Below are positions 8,912-17,985 of a stretch of DNA of 64,000 nt, piece by piece; the first letter of the stretch is position 1; the number at the start of each line of letters is the position of its first letter. The position numbers and the translations under genes are program-made. The DNA comes from Streptomyces xinghaiensis S187 (lineage in GTDB: Bacteria > Actinomycetota > Actinomycetes > Streptomycetales > Streptomycetaceae), in the NCBI RefSeq assembly GCF_000220705.2, contig NZ_CP023202.1, positions 4,866,501 to 4,930,500 of the forward strand. The letters run 5' to 3'. The notes under the pieces were generated by a model, which worked only from the letters and a program-made list of their open reading frames with translations, was not told the DNA's origin and made no database searches.

Positions 8912-9973
8912 ATGACGTCCGATCACCCCGATCACCCCGGCCGTTCCGTACCCCTCTACCGCTCCGGCCGCTCCGGCCTCCACCTCCCGGCCGGGACCAC
9001 GGCCACCGGCCCGTACGCGACCGCCGTCGAACCGGAGCGGGCCGGCTGGCGCTTCGCCGGCCTGCGCGTGCTCGATCTGCCGCCCGGCGGCTCCCACGGT
9101 TTCGACGCGGGCGGCAGCGAGTGGATCGTGCTGCCGCTCAGCGGCGGCTGCACCGTCGAGATCCTCACCGTCACCCCCGACGGCGAGAGCTTCGATGAGA
9201 CGTTCGAACTGCACGGCCGGGACAGCGTGTTCGGCGGTGTCACCGACTTCGCCTATGTGCCCCGTGAGTCCTGGGCGCGCGTCACCACGCCCACCGGCGG
9301 CCGGTTCGCGCTGCCCGGCGCCCGCTGCGGACGCCGCCTGCCCGCCCGCTACGGACCGGCCTCCGGCGTCGGCGTCGAGCTGCGGGGCAGCGGAAACTGC
9401 TCGCGCCAGGTCAACAACTTCGCCGCCGCCGGCGCCTTCGAGGCCGACCGGCTGATCGCCGTGGAGGTGCTCACCCCCGGCGGCAACTGGTCCTCGTATC
9501 CGCCGCACAAGCACGACGAACACCTGCCCGGCCGGGAGTCGGAGCTGGAGGAGATCTACTACTACGAGATCGCCGCCGCGCCCGGCGGCACTCCCGGCCT
9601 CGGCTACCAGCGGATCAGCCGGTCGGGGCCCGGACGCGACAGCGACCTCCTCGCGGAGGTCCGCGGCGGCGACACCGTGCTCATCCCGGACGGCTGGCAC
9701 GGTCCGTCCGTCGCCGCCCCGGGTCACGACATGTACTACCTCAACGTGATGGCCGGGCCGGACGACGAGCGGGCCTGGCTGATCAGCGACCACCCGGACC
9801 ACGCCTGGATCCGCACCACCTGGCCGGAACAGCCCGTGGACCCCCGGCTGCCGCTCTACCGGGCGCCCGCGGGCCCGGCCGCGAGCGCCACCGGCACCGG
9901 CCCCCCGGGCGCCCCCGCCGCCCCGTCCCCCGCCCCGCCACCCGAAGAGCCTCCCGAAGGGGACCGCCCATGA
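8912..9973 (+). CDS. iolB: 5-deoxy-glucuronate isomerase
   Basis: 353 residues from ATG (MTSDHPDH), preceded by GTGGGGAGAC. The two-cupin IolB family is recognisable from HLPAGTTATGPYA, WRFAGLRVLDLPPGGSH, and the metal-binding cupin part PPHKHDEH followed by EIYYYEI (about residues 195-215); later GWHGPS and YYLNVMAG. IolB converts 5-deoxy-glucuronate into 2-deoxy-5-keto-gluconate, the substrate of IolC. A Pro/Ala-rich tail of about 35 residues goes beyond the usual end. The stop overlaps the iolD start by 4 bp (ATGA). Confidence 0.93.
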   Translation: MTSDHPDHPGRSVPLYRSGRSGLHLPAGTTATGPYATAVEPERAGWRFAGLRVLDLPPGGSHGFDAGGSEWIVLPLSGGCTVEILTVTPDGESFDETFELHGRDSVFGGVTDFAYVPRESWARVTTPTGGRFALPGARCGRRLPARYGPASGVGVELRGSGNCSRQVNNFAAAGAFEADRLIAVEVLTPGGNWSSYPPHKHDEHLPGRESELEEIYYYEIAAAPGGTPGLGYQRISRSGPGRDSDLLAEVRGGDTVLIPDGWHGPSVAAPGHDMYYLNVMAGPDDERAWLISDHPDHAWIRTTWPEQPVDPRLPLYRAPAGPAASATGTGPPGAPAAPSPAPPPEEPPEGDRP

Positions 9974-11922
9974 GCACCGGCACCAGCACCGGCACCGGCC
10001 CGACCCGCCGTCTCACCGTCGCCCAGGCCCTGATCGCCTTCCTCGCACGCCAGTTCAGCGAACGGGACGGCGAGCGGCACCGCCTCATCCGCGCCTGCTG
10101 GGGCATCTTCGGCCACGGCAACGTGGCCGGCCTCGGCCAGGCGCTGCTGGAGACCGGCGCCGGCCACATGCCGTACCTCCAGGGCCGCAACGAGCAGGCC
10201 ATGGTGCACGCCGCCGTGGCCCACGCCCGCCAGACCGCCCGGCTCTCCGCGCAGGCCGTCACCACCTCCATCGGCCCCGGCGCCACCAACCTCGTCACCG
10301 GCGCCGCCCTCGCCACCGTCAACCGGCTGCCCGTCCTGCTGCTCCCCGGCGACACGTTCGCCACCCGCCCCGCCGATCCGGTGCTCCAGCAGCTCGAAGT
10401 GGCGTCCGCCGGCGACGTGTCCGTCAACGACTGCCTGCGGCCGGTGTCCCGGTACTTCGACCGGGTGACGCGGCCCGAGGCGCTGATCCCCGCCGCGCTC
10501 CAGGCCATGCGCGTGCTGGCCGACCCGGCCGAGACCGGCGCCGTCACCCTCGCCCTCCCGCAGGACGTGCAGGCCGAGGCGTACGACTGGCCGGAGGAGT
10601 TCTTCGCCGAGCGGGTGTGGCGGGTCCGCCGCCCCGCGCCCGACGCCGACGCCCTGGCCGAGGCCGCCGCCGTCCTGCGCGCCGCCCGCCGTCCGCTGAT
10701 CGTCGCGGGCGGCGGCGTCCACCACAGCGAGGCCGAGCAGGCGCTCGCGGCCCTCGCGGACGCCACCGGCATCCCCGTCGCCTCCACCCAGGCCGGCAAG
10801 GGCTCGCTCCGATACGACCACCCGGCCGACGTCGGCGGCATCGGGCACACCGGCACCGCCACCGCCGACGACCTCGGCCGGACGGCGGACGCCGTGCTGG
10901 GCGTCGGCACCCGCTGGAGCGACTTCACCACCGCCTCCGGCACCCTCTTCGCCGCCCCCGGCGTCCGCTTCGTCAACCTCAACATCACCGCGTTCGACGG
11001 CCACAAGATGAGCGGCCTGCCCCTGGTGGCCGACGCCCGCGCGGGGCTCGACGCGCTGACGGCCGCCCTCACCGGCCACCGAGTCGAGCACGCGTACGAG
11101 GAGGAGTACGGCCGCGCCAAGGCGCGCTGGGAGGAGCGCGTCGACCGTGCCTTCGCGGGGGACGGCGATCCCGCCGCCCGCCCCACGCAGGCCCGGGTCC
11201 TCGGCGCGCTCGACGCCCTCGCCGGGGACGAGGACGTCCTCATCAACGCGGCCGGCTCCCTCCCCGGCGATCTGCACAAGCTGTGGCGCGCCCGCTCCCC
11301 GCGCCAGTACCACGTCGAGTACGGCTACTCCTGCATGGGCTACGAGATCCCGGCCGCCATCGGCGTCGCCCTGGCCGCGCCCGGCCGGCCCGTCTGGGCG
11401 CTGGTCGGCGACGGCACGTATCTGATGATGCCGACGGAGATCGTCACCGCCGTCCAGGAGGGCGTCCCGATCAAGCTGGTGCTGCTCCAGAACCACGGCT
11501 ACGCCTCCATCGGCGGGCTCTCCGAGGCCACCGGCGCCGAACGCTTCGGCACGGCCTACCGCTTCCGGGCCGCCGACGGCGGCTACACCGGCGACCCGCT
11601 CCCCGTCGATCTCGCCGCCAACGCCGCCAGCCTCGGCATGGAGGTGCTGCGCGCCGGGACGGTGGGGGAGCTGCGGGAGGCCCTGGCGGCGGCGCGGGCG
11701 TGCGACCGGCCGGTCTGCGTCCATGTGGAGCTCGCGGCGGCGGTGGAGGCGGATTCGGGAACGGGGCCGGGGACCGGAGCGGACGCGGAGGCGGAGGACG
11801 GGGTGCCGGGCGCGCAGGCCTGGTGGGACGTACCGGTGGCCGCGACCGCCACCCGCCCGGCCGCCGTCGGGGCCCGCCGGGAGTACGAGCGCCGGGCGGC
11901 GGAGCGCCGGCGGTACCTGTGA
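9970..11922 (+). CDS. iolD: 3D-(3,5/4)-trihydroxycyclohexane-1,2-dione hydrolase
   Basis: 650-residue thiamine-diphosphate enzyme. The N-terminal Pyr domain has the activating Glu in NEQAMVHAA (about residue 74) and SIGPGATNLVTGAA. The central domain has GGGVHHSEAE, and the C-terminal PP domain has the ThDP/Mg motif beginning VGDGTYLMM (about 477-485) and ending LLQNHGYASIGGL. It opens the ring of the IolE product to give 5-deoxy-glucuronate. The start overlaps iolB by 4 bp, so the two are translationally coupled. An acidic low-complexity stretch (about 590-620) precedes the C-terminal YERRAAERRR. Confidence 0.94.
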   Translation: MSTGTSTGTGPTRRLTVAQALIAFLARQFSERDGERHRLIRACWGIFGHGNVAGLGQALLETGAGHMPYLQGRNEQAMVHAAVAHARQTARLSAQAVTTSIGPGATNLVTGAALATVNRLPVLLLPGDTFATRPADPVLQQLEVASAGDVSVNDCLRPVSRYFDRVTRPEALIPAALQAMRVLADPAETGAVTLALPQDVQAEAYDWPEEFFAERVWRVRRPAPDADALAEAAAVLRAARRPLIVAGGGVHHSEAEQALAALADATGIPVASTQAGKGSLRYDHPADVGGIGHTGTATADDLGRTADAVLGVGTRWSDFTTASGTLFAAPGVRFVNLNITAFDGHKMSGLPLVADARAGLDALTAALTGHRVEHAYEEEYGRAKARWEERVDRAFAGDGDPAARPTQARVLGALDALAGDEDVLINAAGSLPGDLHKLWRARSPRQYHVEYGYSCMGYEIPAAIGVALAAPGRPVWALVGDGTYLMMPTEIVTAVQEGVPIKLVLLQNHGYASIGGLSEATGAERFGTAYRFRAADGGYTGDPLPVDLAANAASLGMEVLRAGTVGELREALAAARACDRPVCVHVELAAAVEADSGTGPGTGADAEAEDGVPGAQAWWDVPVAATATRPAAVGARREYERRAAERRRYL

Positions 11923-12223
11923 CGCGGGCCGCCACCGCCCGCCCGGCACGGGCCCGGGTTGCCCTGTCAGGGCTGACGGCCCCGGCCCCGGCCACCGCCC
12001 CCGGCCGCGGCCATTTCCCCGTCCCCCAGCCGGCCCCCTGCCGCACTCGGATCCGGCCGCGGCACCCGGTCGTACGAGTCGGCACCCGCCCGCCGGAGTG
12101 AATTCCCCCGCGGAGGACCGCCGTTCCGGGCCGGGCCGTTCTCCCACTTCAGCCGCCGTGACAGAGGCTCCACTCGGCCGTCCGGAGCGGGAGGCCCGTG
12201 TAACAGAAGCTGCCAACCCGGTT

Positions 12224-12239
12224 TTTAGGTACAGCTAAA
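12224..12239 (+). promoter_or_regulatory. Palindrome upstream of the XRE gene
   Basis: TTTAG-GTACAG-CTAAA forms a 5-bp inverted repeat in an AT-rich patch within very GC-rich DNA, about 60 bp before the XRE start. It is the only marked AT-rich symmetric site in the 377-bp gap after iolD. Small XRE proteins often repress their own promoter, so it is a candidate operator. The rest of the gap (11923-12223) shows only a short GCCC/GGGC hairpin at 11961-11973 that might end the iolD transcript. Confidence 0.45.
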
Positions 12240-12299
12240 GGTGGCATCCTGAGATGAGGACAGTGTCCAAGAGCCATGCACATCTGGGGGGTTGACACG

Positions 12300-12644
12300 A
12301 TGCCGTTCACGGCGCGCGGCGAAAGCGAGACCGATGCGGCGGCGGCCCGGCTCGCACGACAGGCGGCGACGGCCCTTGCCGGTGAACTGGCCGCCCGGGG
12401 GCTCTCCCGTTCGGATCTGGCGAAGCTCATGGGAATCAGCGCGGGCAGGGTGAGCCAGATCTTGTCCGGTGACGCCAATCTGACCGTACGGTCGCTGGCG
12501 AGCGCCGCTGCCGCGATGGGCGCCTGTGTGGAGATCCGGTTCACGGAACCGCCCCCGGCCGGGCAGGGCGGTGCGCCCTCGCTGCGGGCGGACGGCGACG
12601 GTTCGTCAAGCCTGCGCGGTGGCGTCGTCCCGTCGCGGTTCTGA
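12300..12644 (+). CDS. Small XRE-family helix-turn-helix regulator
   Basis: 114 residues from the ATG at 12300, which has GGGGGG eight bases ahead; an upstream ATG at 12276 would add eight residues. The helix-turn-helix is clear: GLSRSDLAKLMGISAGRVSQI followed by LSGDANLTVRSLASAAAAMG, at about residues 33-72. The C-terminal tail is Gly/Ser/Pro-rich and disordered. These short Cro/C1-like proteins are usually local regulators or antitoxin-like partners; no toxin gene is evident. The 3' end overlaps the convergent membrane protein gene by 39 bp. Confidence 0.8.
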   Translation: MPFTARGESETDAAAARLARQAATALAGELAARGLSRSDLAKLMGISAGRVSQILSGDANLTVRSLASAAAAMGACVEIRFTEPPPAGQGGAPSLRADGDGSSSLRGGVVPSRF

Positions 12645-13490
12645 GGCCGCCCCGCGCCGTCCTCTGCCGTCCCGGTTCCATCCGAACCAGCGGCGGTGCG
12701 GGCGCCGTTGGGCCGGCAGCGGCGTCTCCCGGTAGCCGCCGGACGGCGCCGCCTCTTCCCGCAGCCCGAGCAGTCTCCGCCGGTCGGACCGCCGGCCGAG
12801 CAGGTACACGACCCGCAGCAGCAGCGCGCAGCTGTGCCGGGCCTCGCCCCAGGCCCGCAGGCTCGCCACCCGCTCCTCCTCGGTACGGTTGCGGCGCGGC
12901 TCGGGAAGGCTGCCGAAGCCGGGCATCCGGCAGGCCTCGCCGATGCGGGACTCCGTGTCGATGGCCCGGGTGAGCGCCGCGTCGGCCTCGGCGTACCGGT
13001 CGTCCGCGGCCTTGCGGGCCGTGCGGTCGGGACGGCGCGCCAGCAGGTGCAGCCGTACCGCGTGGACGAAGATCTGCAGCTGGTACAGATCCTTGATGCC
13101 GGCCAGCAGATCGTCGCACCAGTCGGCGCAGTCCGTCTCCATCCGGGCTTCGAGCCGGTCGAGGAGGTGTGAGGTGCCCAGGGTGAGAAAGGCGAGGAAA
13201 GGGCCGGAGGTGTCCTGCTGGACGCGCCCGCGGCGCACCACCCCGGCCCCCGTGGCGATGCCGATCGCGGCGGCGGGCACCTCCGCGAGCAGGGGCAGCA
13301 GGGAGATCACCAGCAGGGCGATCGCCGCCATGGACGTGACCACGGCGGCCGACAGCAGCCCGGACCGCCAGGTGCCCAGCAGACGGCCTTTGCCGTGGTA
13401 CTGCCGGACGAGGCAGATCCAGGCCACGAGCCCGCTCAGGCCCGCGGGTAAGACCCAGTTCAGGAGGAACGGCGGCTGAAACCAGCTCAT
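12606..13490 (-). CDS. Membrane protein of unknown function
   Basis: 294 residues. Hydrophobic segments lie at about residues 6-27 and 45-80 (two helices), so the protein has an N-terminal membrane anchor of about three helices. A long, charged cytoplasmic part follows, with MPGFGSLPEP and a C-terminus rich in Arg and Trp (RRPHRRWFGWNRDGRGRR). I recognise no enzymatic motif or named family. It is convergent with the XRE gene (39-bp overlap) and divergent from the hydrolase-ABC gene. Coding is supported by length, composition and membrane topology. Confidence 0.68.
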   Translation of the reverse strand: MSWFQPPFLLNWVLPAGLSGLVAWICLVRQYHGKGRLLGTWRSGLLSAAVVTSMAAIALLVISLLPLLAEVPAAAIGIATGAGVVRRGRVQQDTSGPFLAFLTLGTSHLLDRLEARMETDCADWCDDLLAGIKDLYQLQIFVHAVRLHLLARRPDRTARKAADDRYAEADAALTRAIDTESRIGEACRMPGFGSLPEPRRNRTEEERVASLRAWGEARHSCALLLRVVYLLGRRSDRRRLLGLREEAAPSGGYRETPLPAQRRPHRRWFGWNRDGRGRRGAASEPRRDDATAQA

Positions 13491-13910
13491 GGCGGCCCCA
13501 CAGCTTCGTGGACAACGACGAAATCGACACCCCGGACCGCTCGGATGAAGAATCCCTCGGCCTGTCCAGGCCGTCTACCGGCCGAACCCCCGTACGGACA
13601 TCTCAGAACGGAGATTCGCCGTGGTCACTCAGGGATGCTCTCATCAGCCCACCGGATGACAGTACCGTTTCGAAGAAGTCCCCCCATCATGCACGTCCGG
13701 TGCGGGTACCGCAGTGCGCCGCCCTCGTGAATCGGCCGCCGGGGTTACGGACGGGGCTGGGCCTGGACCGAACGGGCGTTCCGTCGTGGTGGTCCGTGCC
13801 GACGCGCTTCCCGGCCGCACGCCGCGTACCGCGTTCGCTGTACGCCCCCTCCGGGATGTACGCCGCAGAGAGGGGATGCGCGGGGACGCGGGTCATACCC
13901 GGGGGCAGGT
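13491..13910. other. Divergent intergenic region
   Basis: 420 bp between a leftward membrane protein and the rightward hydrolase-ABC gene. Reading frames present are short and look like chance frames. It should contain both promoters, but no convincing -35/-10 pair or palindrome stands out. Confidence 0.4.
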
Positions 13911-16847
13911 GTGAAGCCCATGGCGCTGCGTAGGCTCAAGGGCATGGATTCTCGACAGTCCCGGACTCCCGGGCCGCTCAGGCTGCCCCGGCCGCTCCGG
14001 CTGCTCCGGCCGCCCCGAGGCCGGGGACGGCTGGCCGCCGGAGCGGTGGCGGTGGCCCTCGTGGCGGGCGCGGGCACCTGGGCCGCCGTCGCCGGCGAAC
14101 CGGCCGCCGTGCACCGCGCGGACCGGTATCTGACGATGCCCGCCCCCGGCGGCGACGCGGACGGAGACGGCGAGGGCGCCGCGGCCCGCCGCAACGTGCG
14201 GATCGACACCTCCTTCTACACCTCCGGCCCCGCCTCCGAGCGGCGTCCCGCGGTCCTGCTCGGACACGGCTTCGGCGGCAGCAAGAGGGACCTGCACGAG
14301 CAGGCCGAGGGCCTGGCCCGGGACGGTTACGCCGTCCTCACCTGGTCGGCGCGCGGCTTCGGGAAGTCCACCGGCCGGATCGGGCTCAACGACAAGGAGA
14401 ACGAGGTCGCCGACGTGCGGCGGCTCGTGGACTGGCTGGCGACCCGCCCCGAGGTCCGGCTCGACGCCGACGGCGACCCGCGCGTCGGCATCGCCGGAGC
14501 CTCGTACGGCGGCGCGATCTCGCTGCTCGCCGCCGGGCACGACCAGCGCATCGACGCCATCGCCGCCCAGAACACCTACTGGGACCTCTCCGAGGCGCTC
14601 TTCCCCGACGGCGTCTTCAAGAAGCTCTGGTCCGGCATCTTCTTCACCACCGGCTCGACCCCCGTCCCCACCGACATGGGCCCGTCCCCCGAGGACGCGC
14701 CGGACGGCGGCGGAGCCGGCCAGGGCACGGGCGGCGCGGGTGACACGGGCGCCACCGGCGGAGGCGGCGGGGGCCGGGCCCCCGAGGCGCCCTTCCAGCC
14801 GGAGCCCGTCACCGGGGACCGCTCCTGCGGGCGCTTCGAGACGGCGCTGTGCGAGATGTACGAACGGGTCGCCGTCGCCGGGAAGCCGGACGCGGAGGCC
14901 GAGAAGCTGCTGCGGGAGCGCAGCCCCGTCACCGTCGGCGACCGCATCAAGGCCCCCACCCTCGTCCTCGGCGGGCAGGCCGACTCCCTCTTCCCGCTGA
15001 GCCACGCCGACGCCATGGCCCGGCAGATCAAGGAGAACGGCGCGCCCGTCTCCGTCGACTGGCTCGCGGGCGGACACGACGGCGGTGACCAGGAGACCGA
15101 ACGGGTCCGGCAGCGCGTCGGCGCCTGGTTCGACCGGCACCTCAAGGGCGACGAGAAGGCGGACACCGGGGCCGCCTTCCGGGTCAGCCGCACCGGAGGC
15201 TTCGACTCCACCAACGGCCGGGTCCAGCTGAGCGGCGCCACCGGCGGCCACTACCCCGGCCTCGACGGCGACAAGACCCGCACGGTCCGGATCACCGGAC
15301 GCGAACAGACCGCGGCCAACCCGGCCGGCGGCACCCCAGCCGCCGTCTCCTCCGTACCCGGCCTCTCCGGCGCGGCGGCCCAGCTGACGGCCTTCGGCGC
15401 CGGCGTGGCCCTGGACTTCCCCGGCCAGGCCGCGGCGTTCGACTCGGAACCGCTCACCTCCGCCGTCCGCGTCACCGGCGCCCCGACGGCCCGGGTGCGT
15501 GTCGCGTCGGACACGGAGGACGCGGTGCTCTTCGCCAAGGTGTACGACGTGGGGCCCGGCGGCAGCCAGCTGCTGCCCTCCCAGCTCGTCGCCCCCGTAC
15601 GGGTCGAGGGAGCGGGCGAGGGCGACGGCCGCACCGCAGAGCTGCGCCTCCCCGTCATCGACCACAAGTTCGAGGCCGGGCACCGTATGCGGCTCGTCCT
15701 CTCTGCCACCGACATGGGCTACGCCTCACCCCTGGAGCCCGCCGAGTACCGCGTCTCCCTGGCGGACACCGACCTCACCGTGCCCACGGCCCCCGGCCTG
15801 GCCGGCGAGAACAGCGCCCTGCCCGCCTGGGTCTGGGGCCTGCCGCTCGCGGGCGCCGCCCTCGGCGCCGTCCTGCTGCTCACCGGCCGCCGCCGCGTCA
15901 CCACCCCCGCGCCCGACCCGGCGCTCGTCGGCGTACCGCTGGAGATCACCGGACTCGGCAAGCGCTACGCCAAGTCGGCCGACCGGTACGCCGTCCAGGA
16001 CCTCTCCTTCCGGGTCGAACGCGGCCAGGTGCTCGGCCTCCTCGGGCCCAACGGCGCCGGCAAGACCACCACCCTCCGGATGCTCATGGGGCTCATTACC
16101 CCCGACGCGGGCGAGATCCGCGTCTTCGGGCACGCGATCCGGCCCGGCGCGCCCGTGCTCTCCCGGGTGGGCGCGTTCGTCGAGGGCCCCGGCTTCCTGC
16201 CGCACCTCTCCGGCCGCGCCAATCTGGAGCTGTACTGGCAGGCCACCGGCCGCCCCGCCGACGAGGCGCACCTGGATGAGGCCCTGGAGATCGCCGGACT
16301 CGGCGACGCCCTGGAGCGCGCCGTCCGGACGTACTCGCAGGGCATGCGGCAGCGGCTGGCCATCGCCCAGGCCATGCTCGGCCTGCCGGACCTGCTGATC
16401 CTCGACGAACCGACCAACGGCCTCGACCCGCCACAGATCCGGGAGATGCGGAACGTCATGGTCCGCTACGCGGCCGGCGGCCGGACGGTGATCGTCTCCA
16501 GCCACCTCCTGGCCGAGGTCGAACAGACATGCACGCATCTGGTCGTCATGGACCGGGGCCGGCTCGTCAGCGCCGGACCGGTCGCGGAGATCACCGGCTC
16601 GGGCGACACCCTGCTGGTGGGCGTCGCGGGCGGACCGGTGTCCGACGAGAGCGTGGACGCGGTGGCGGCCCTCAAGGGCGTGGACTCCGTGGTCCGCGCC
16701 GAGGAAGGGCTGCTGGTCCGGCTCGACGGCATGACCGCCTCGCAGCTCCTGCCCGAACTCGTACGGCTCGGCATCCCCGTCGACCGGGTCGGCCCGCACC
16801 GCCGCCTGGAGGACGCCTTCCTGACCCTGATCGGAGGTGCCGCATGA
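13911..16847 (+). CDS. Alpha/beta hydrolase fused to ABC transporter ATPase
   Basis: 978 residues, GTG start preceded by GGGGGCAGG; ATGs at 13920 and 13944 are possible. After a Tat/Sec-like hydrophobic segment (about 44-62) comes an S15/CocE-like alpha/beta hydrolase: GHGFGGSKRD, nucleophile GASYGG (Ser about 199), GGQADSLFP with the Asp, and GGHDGGD with the His. A beta-rich domain follows, then a second membrane helix (about 638-658). The C-terminal 300 residues are an ABC ATPase: GPNGAGKTT (about 712-720), YSQGMRQR and ILDEPTNGLDPP. So an exported hydrolase is covalently tied to a cytoplasmic ATPase. The permease gene follows with a 4-bp overlap. Substrate unknown; possibly a peptide or peptide-like compound. 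Confidence 0.88.
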   Translation: MKPMALRRLKGMDSRQSRTPGPLRLPRPLRLLRPPRGRGRLAAGAVAVALVAGAGTWAAVAGEPAAVHRADRYLTMPAPGGDADGDGEGAAARRNVRIDTSFYTSGPASERRPAVLLGHGFGGSKRDLHEQAEGLARDGYAVLTWSARGFGKSTGRIGLNDKENEVADVRRLVDWLATRPEVRLDADGDPRVGIAGASYGGAISLLAAGHDQRIDAIAAQNTYWDLSEALFPDGVFKKLWSGIFFTTGSTPVPTDMGPSPEDAPDGGGAGQGTGGAGDTGATGGGGGGRAPEAPFQPEPVTGDRSCGRFETALCEMYERVAVAGKPDAEAEKLLRERSPVTVGDRIKAPTLVLGGQADSLFPLSHADAMARQIKENGAPVSVDWLAGGHDGGDQETERVRQRVGAWFDRHLKGDEKADTGAAFRVSRTGGFDSTNGRVQLSGATGGHYPGLDGDKTRTVRITGREQTAANPAGGTPAAVSSVPGLSGAAAQLTAFGAGVALDFPGQAAAFDSEPLTSAVRVTGAPTARVRVASDTEDAVLFAKVYDVGPGGSQLLPSQLVAPVRVEGAGEGDGRTAELRLPVIDHKFEAGHRMRLVLSATDMGYASPLEPAEYRVSLADTDLTVPTAPGLAGENSALPAWVWGLPLAGAALGAVLLLTGRRRVTTPAPDPALVGVPLEITGLGKRYAKSADRYAVQDLSFRVERGQVLGLLGPNGAGKTTTLRMLMGLITPDAGEIRVFGHAIRPGAPVLSRVGAFVEGPGFLPHLSGRANLELYWQATGRPADEAHLDEALEIAGLGDALERAVRTYSQGMRQRLAIAQAMLGLPDLLILDEPTNGLDPPQIREMRNVMVRYAAGGRTVIVSSHLLAEVEQTCTHLVVMDRGRLVSAGPVAEITGSGDTLLVGVAGGPVSDESVDAVAALKGVDSVVRAEEGLLVRLDGMTASQLLPELVRLGIPVDRVGPHRRLEDAFLTLIGGAA

Positions 16848-17941
16848 CCGGCCCGACGGAACGACCCGCAGGCGGCGCACCGGACCCGGAAGCCGCGGCC
16901 GCGAACGGCGACGGCGGCAAGCCGCCCGCCGGAACGGCGAACGGCGCGACGCGCGCCGGGGCAGCGAGCTCCGGGACCGTGAAAGCCGGTGCGGCCAACG
17001 GCGCGACGGCGAACGGAACCACGGCCACGGCCGCCGGGGCCGCCTCCACCGCCGTCGCGGAACGGGAGCCCGCCCCGACCGGCGGCGCCGCCCCCGAGAC
17101 GGCCCCCGGCTACCGCCCCCGGCACACCCTGCCCCTGCGGGTGGAGGCGGTACGGCAACTGAGCCGCCGCCGGACGCTCGTCGTCTACGGCATCCTCGCC
17201 GCCCTGCCGTTCATCCTCATCGCGGCCTTCGCCATCGGCGGGGACCCCGACGAGCGCGGCGGCAACGGCCGCATCTCCCTGATCGACACGGCCACCGCCT
17301 CCGGCCTCAACTTCGCCATGGCATGCGTGTTCGTCTCGGCGGGCTTCCTACTGGTGGTGCCGGTGGCGCTGTTCTGCGGGGACACGGTCGCGTCCGAGGC
17401 GAGCTGGTCGTCCCTGCGCTATCTGCTGGCGTCACCGGTGCCGCGCTCGCGACTGCTGCTGAGCAAGCTCACCGTGGCCCTGCTGTTCAGCGCGGCCGCG
17501 ATGATCCTGCTGCCACTGGTCGGCCTGCTGGCGGGCACGGCGGTGTACGGCTGGGGCGGCCTGGAGCTGCCGACCGGGGGTTCGCTCGACCCGGGCACGG
17601 CGCTGGTGCGCCTGTCGATCGTCGTCGCGTTCGTCTTCGTCAGCCAACTGGTCACCGCCGGCCTGGCGTTCTGGCTCTCCACCGTCACGGACGCCCCGCT
17701 GGGCGCGGTCGGCGGCGCGGTCGGCCTGACCATCGTCGGCAACGTCCTCGACGCGGTGACGGCCCTTGGCGACTGGCGCCAGTTCCTGCCCGCGCACTGG
17801 CAGTTCGCCTGGGCCGACGCGCTCCAGCCCCAACTGGAGTGGGGCGGCATGGCCCGCGGCGCCGCCGTCTCCACGGCCTACGCCCTGGTCCTCTTCGCCC
17901 TGGCCTTCCGCCACTTCCGCGCCAAGGACGTGGTGTCCTGA
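16844..17941 (+). CDS. ABC-2 type transporter permease
   Basis: 365 residues. The ATG overlaps the stop of the hydrolase-ATPase gene (ATGA) and follows GGAGGTG. About the first 85 residues are low-complexity Gly/Ala/Asn/Thr with repeated NGAT units and should be disordered in the cytoplasm. Six hydrophobic segments follow, including VVYGILAALPFILIAAFAIG, a long helix after NFAMACVF, and SQLVTAGLAFWLSTVTD. SLRYLLASPVPRSRLLL between helices is typical of ABC-2 permeases. It should pair with the ATPase half of the preceding fusion protein to form the exporter. Confidence 0.87.
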   Translation: MTGPTERPAGGAPDPEAAAANGDGGKPPAGTANGATRAGAASSGTVKAGAANGATANGTTATAAGAASTAVAEREPAPTGGAAPETAPGYRPRHTLPLRVEAVRQLSRRRTLVVYGILAALPFILIAAFAIGGDPDERGGNGRISLIDTATASGLNFAMACVFVSAGFLLVVPVALFCGDTVASEASWSSLRYLLASPVPRSRLLLSKLTVALLFSAAAMILLPLVGLLAGTAVYGWGGLELPTGGSLDPGTALVRLSIVVAFVFVSQLVTAGLAFWLSTVTDAPLGAVGGAVGLTIVGNVLDAVTALGDWRQFLPAHWQFAWADALQPQLEWGGMARGAAVSTAYALVLFALAFRHFRAKDVVS

Positions 17942-17942
17942 C

Positions 17943-17976
17943 GGGAGAGAGCGGGCCGGGCGGCCCGCTCTCTCCC
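17943..17976. terminator. Bidirectional terminator hairpin
   Basis: A perfect 15-bp stem (arms GGGAGAGAGCGGGCC and its complement) with a 4-base loop starts right after the permease stop. It sits between convergent genes and can stop transcription from both sides. There is no long U-tract. Confidence 0.88.
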
Positions 17977-17985
17977 TCCTCCGTC

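Noticed and set aside
13508..13933. 141-codon frame between the membrane protein and the hydrolase-ABC gene
   Set aside because: Composition and lack of family resemblance suggest a chance frame; it also overlaps the hydrolase-ABC start.
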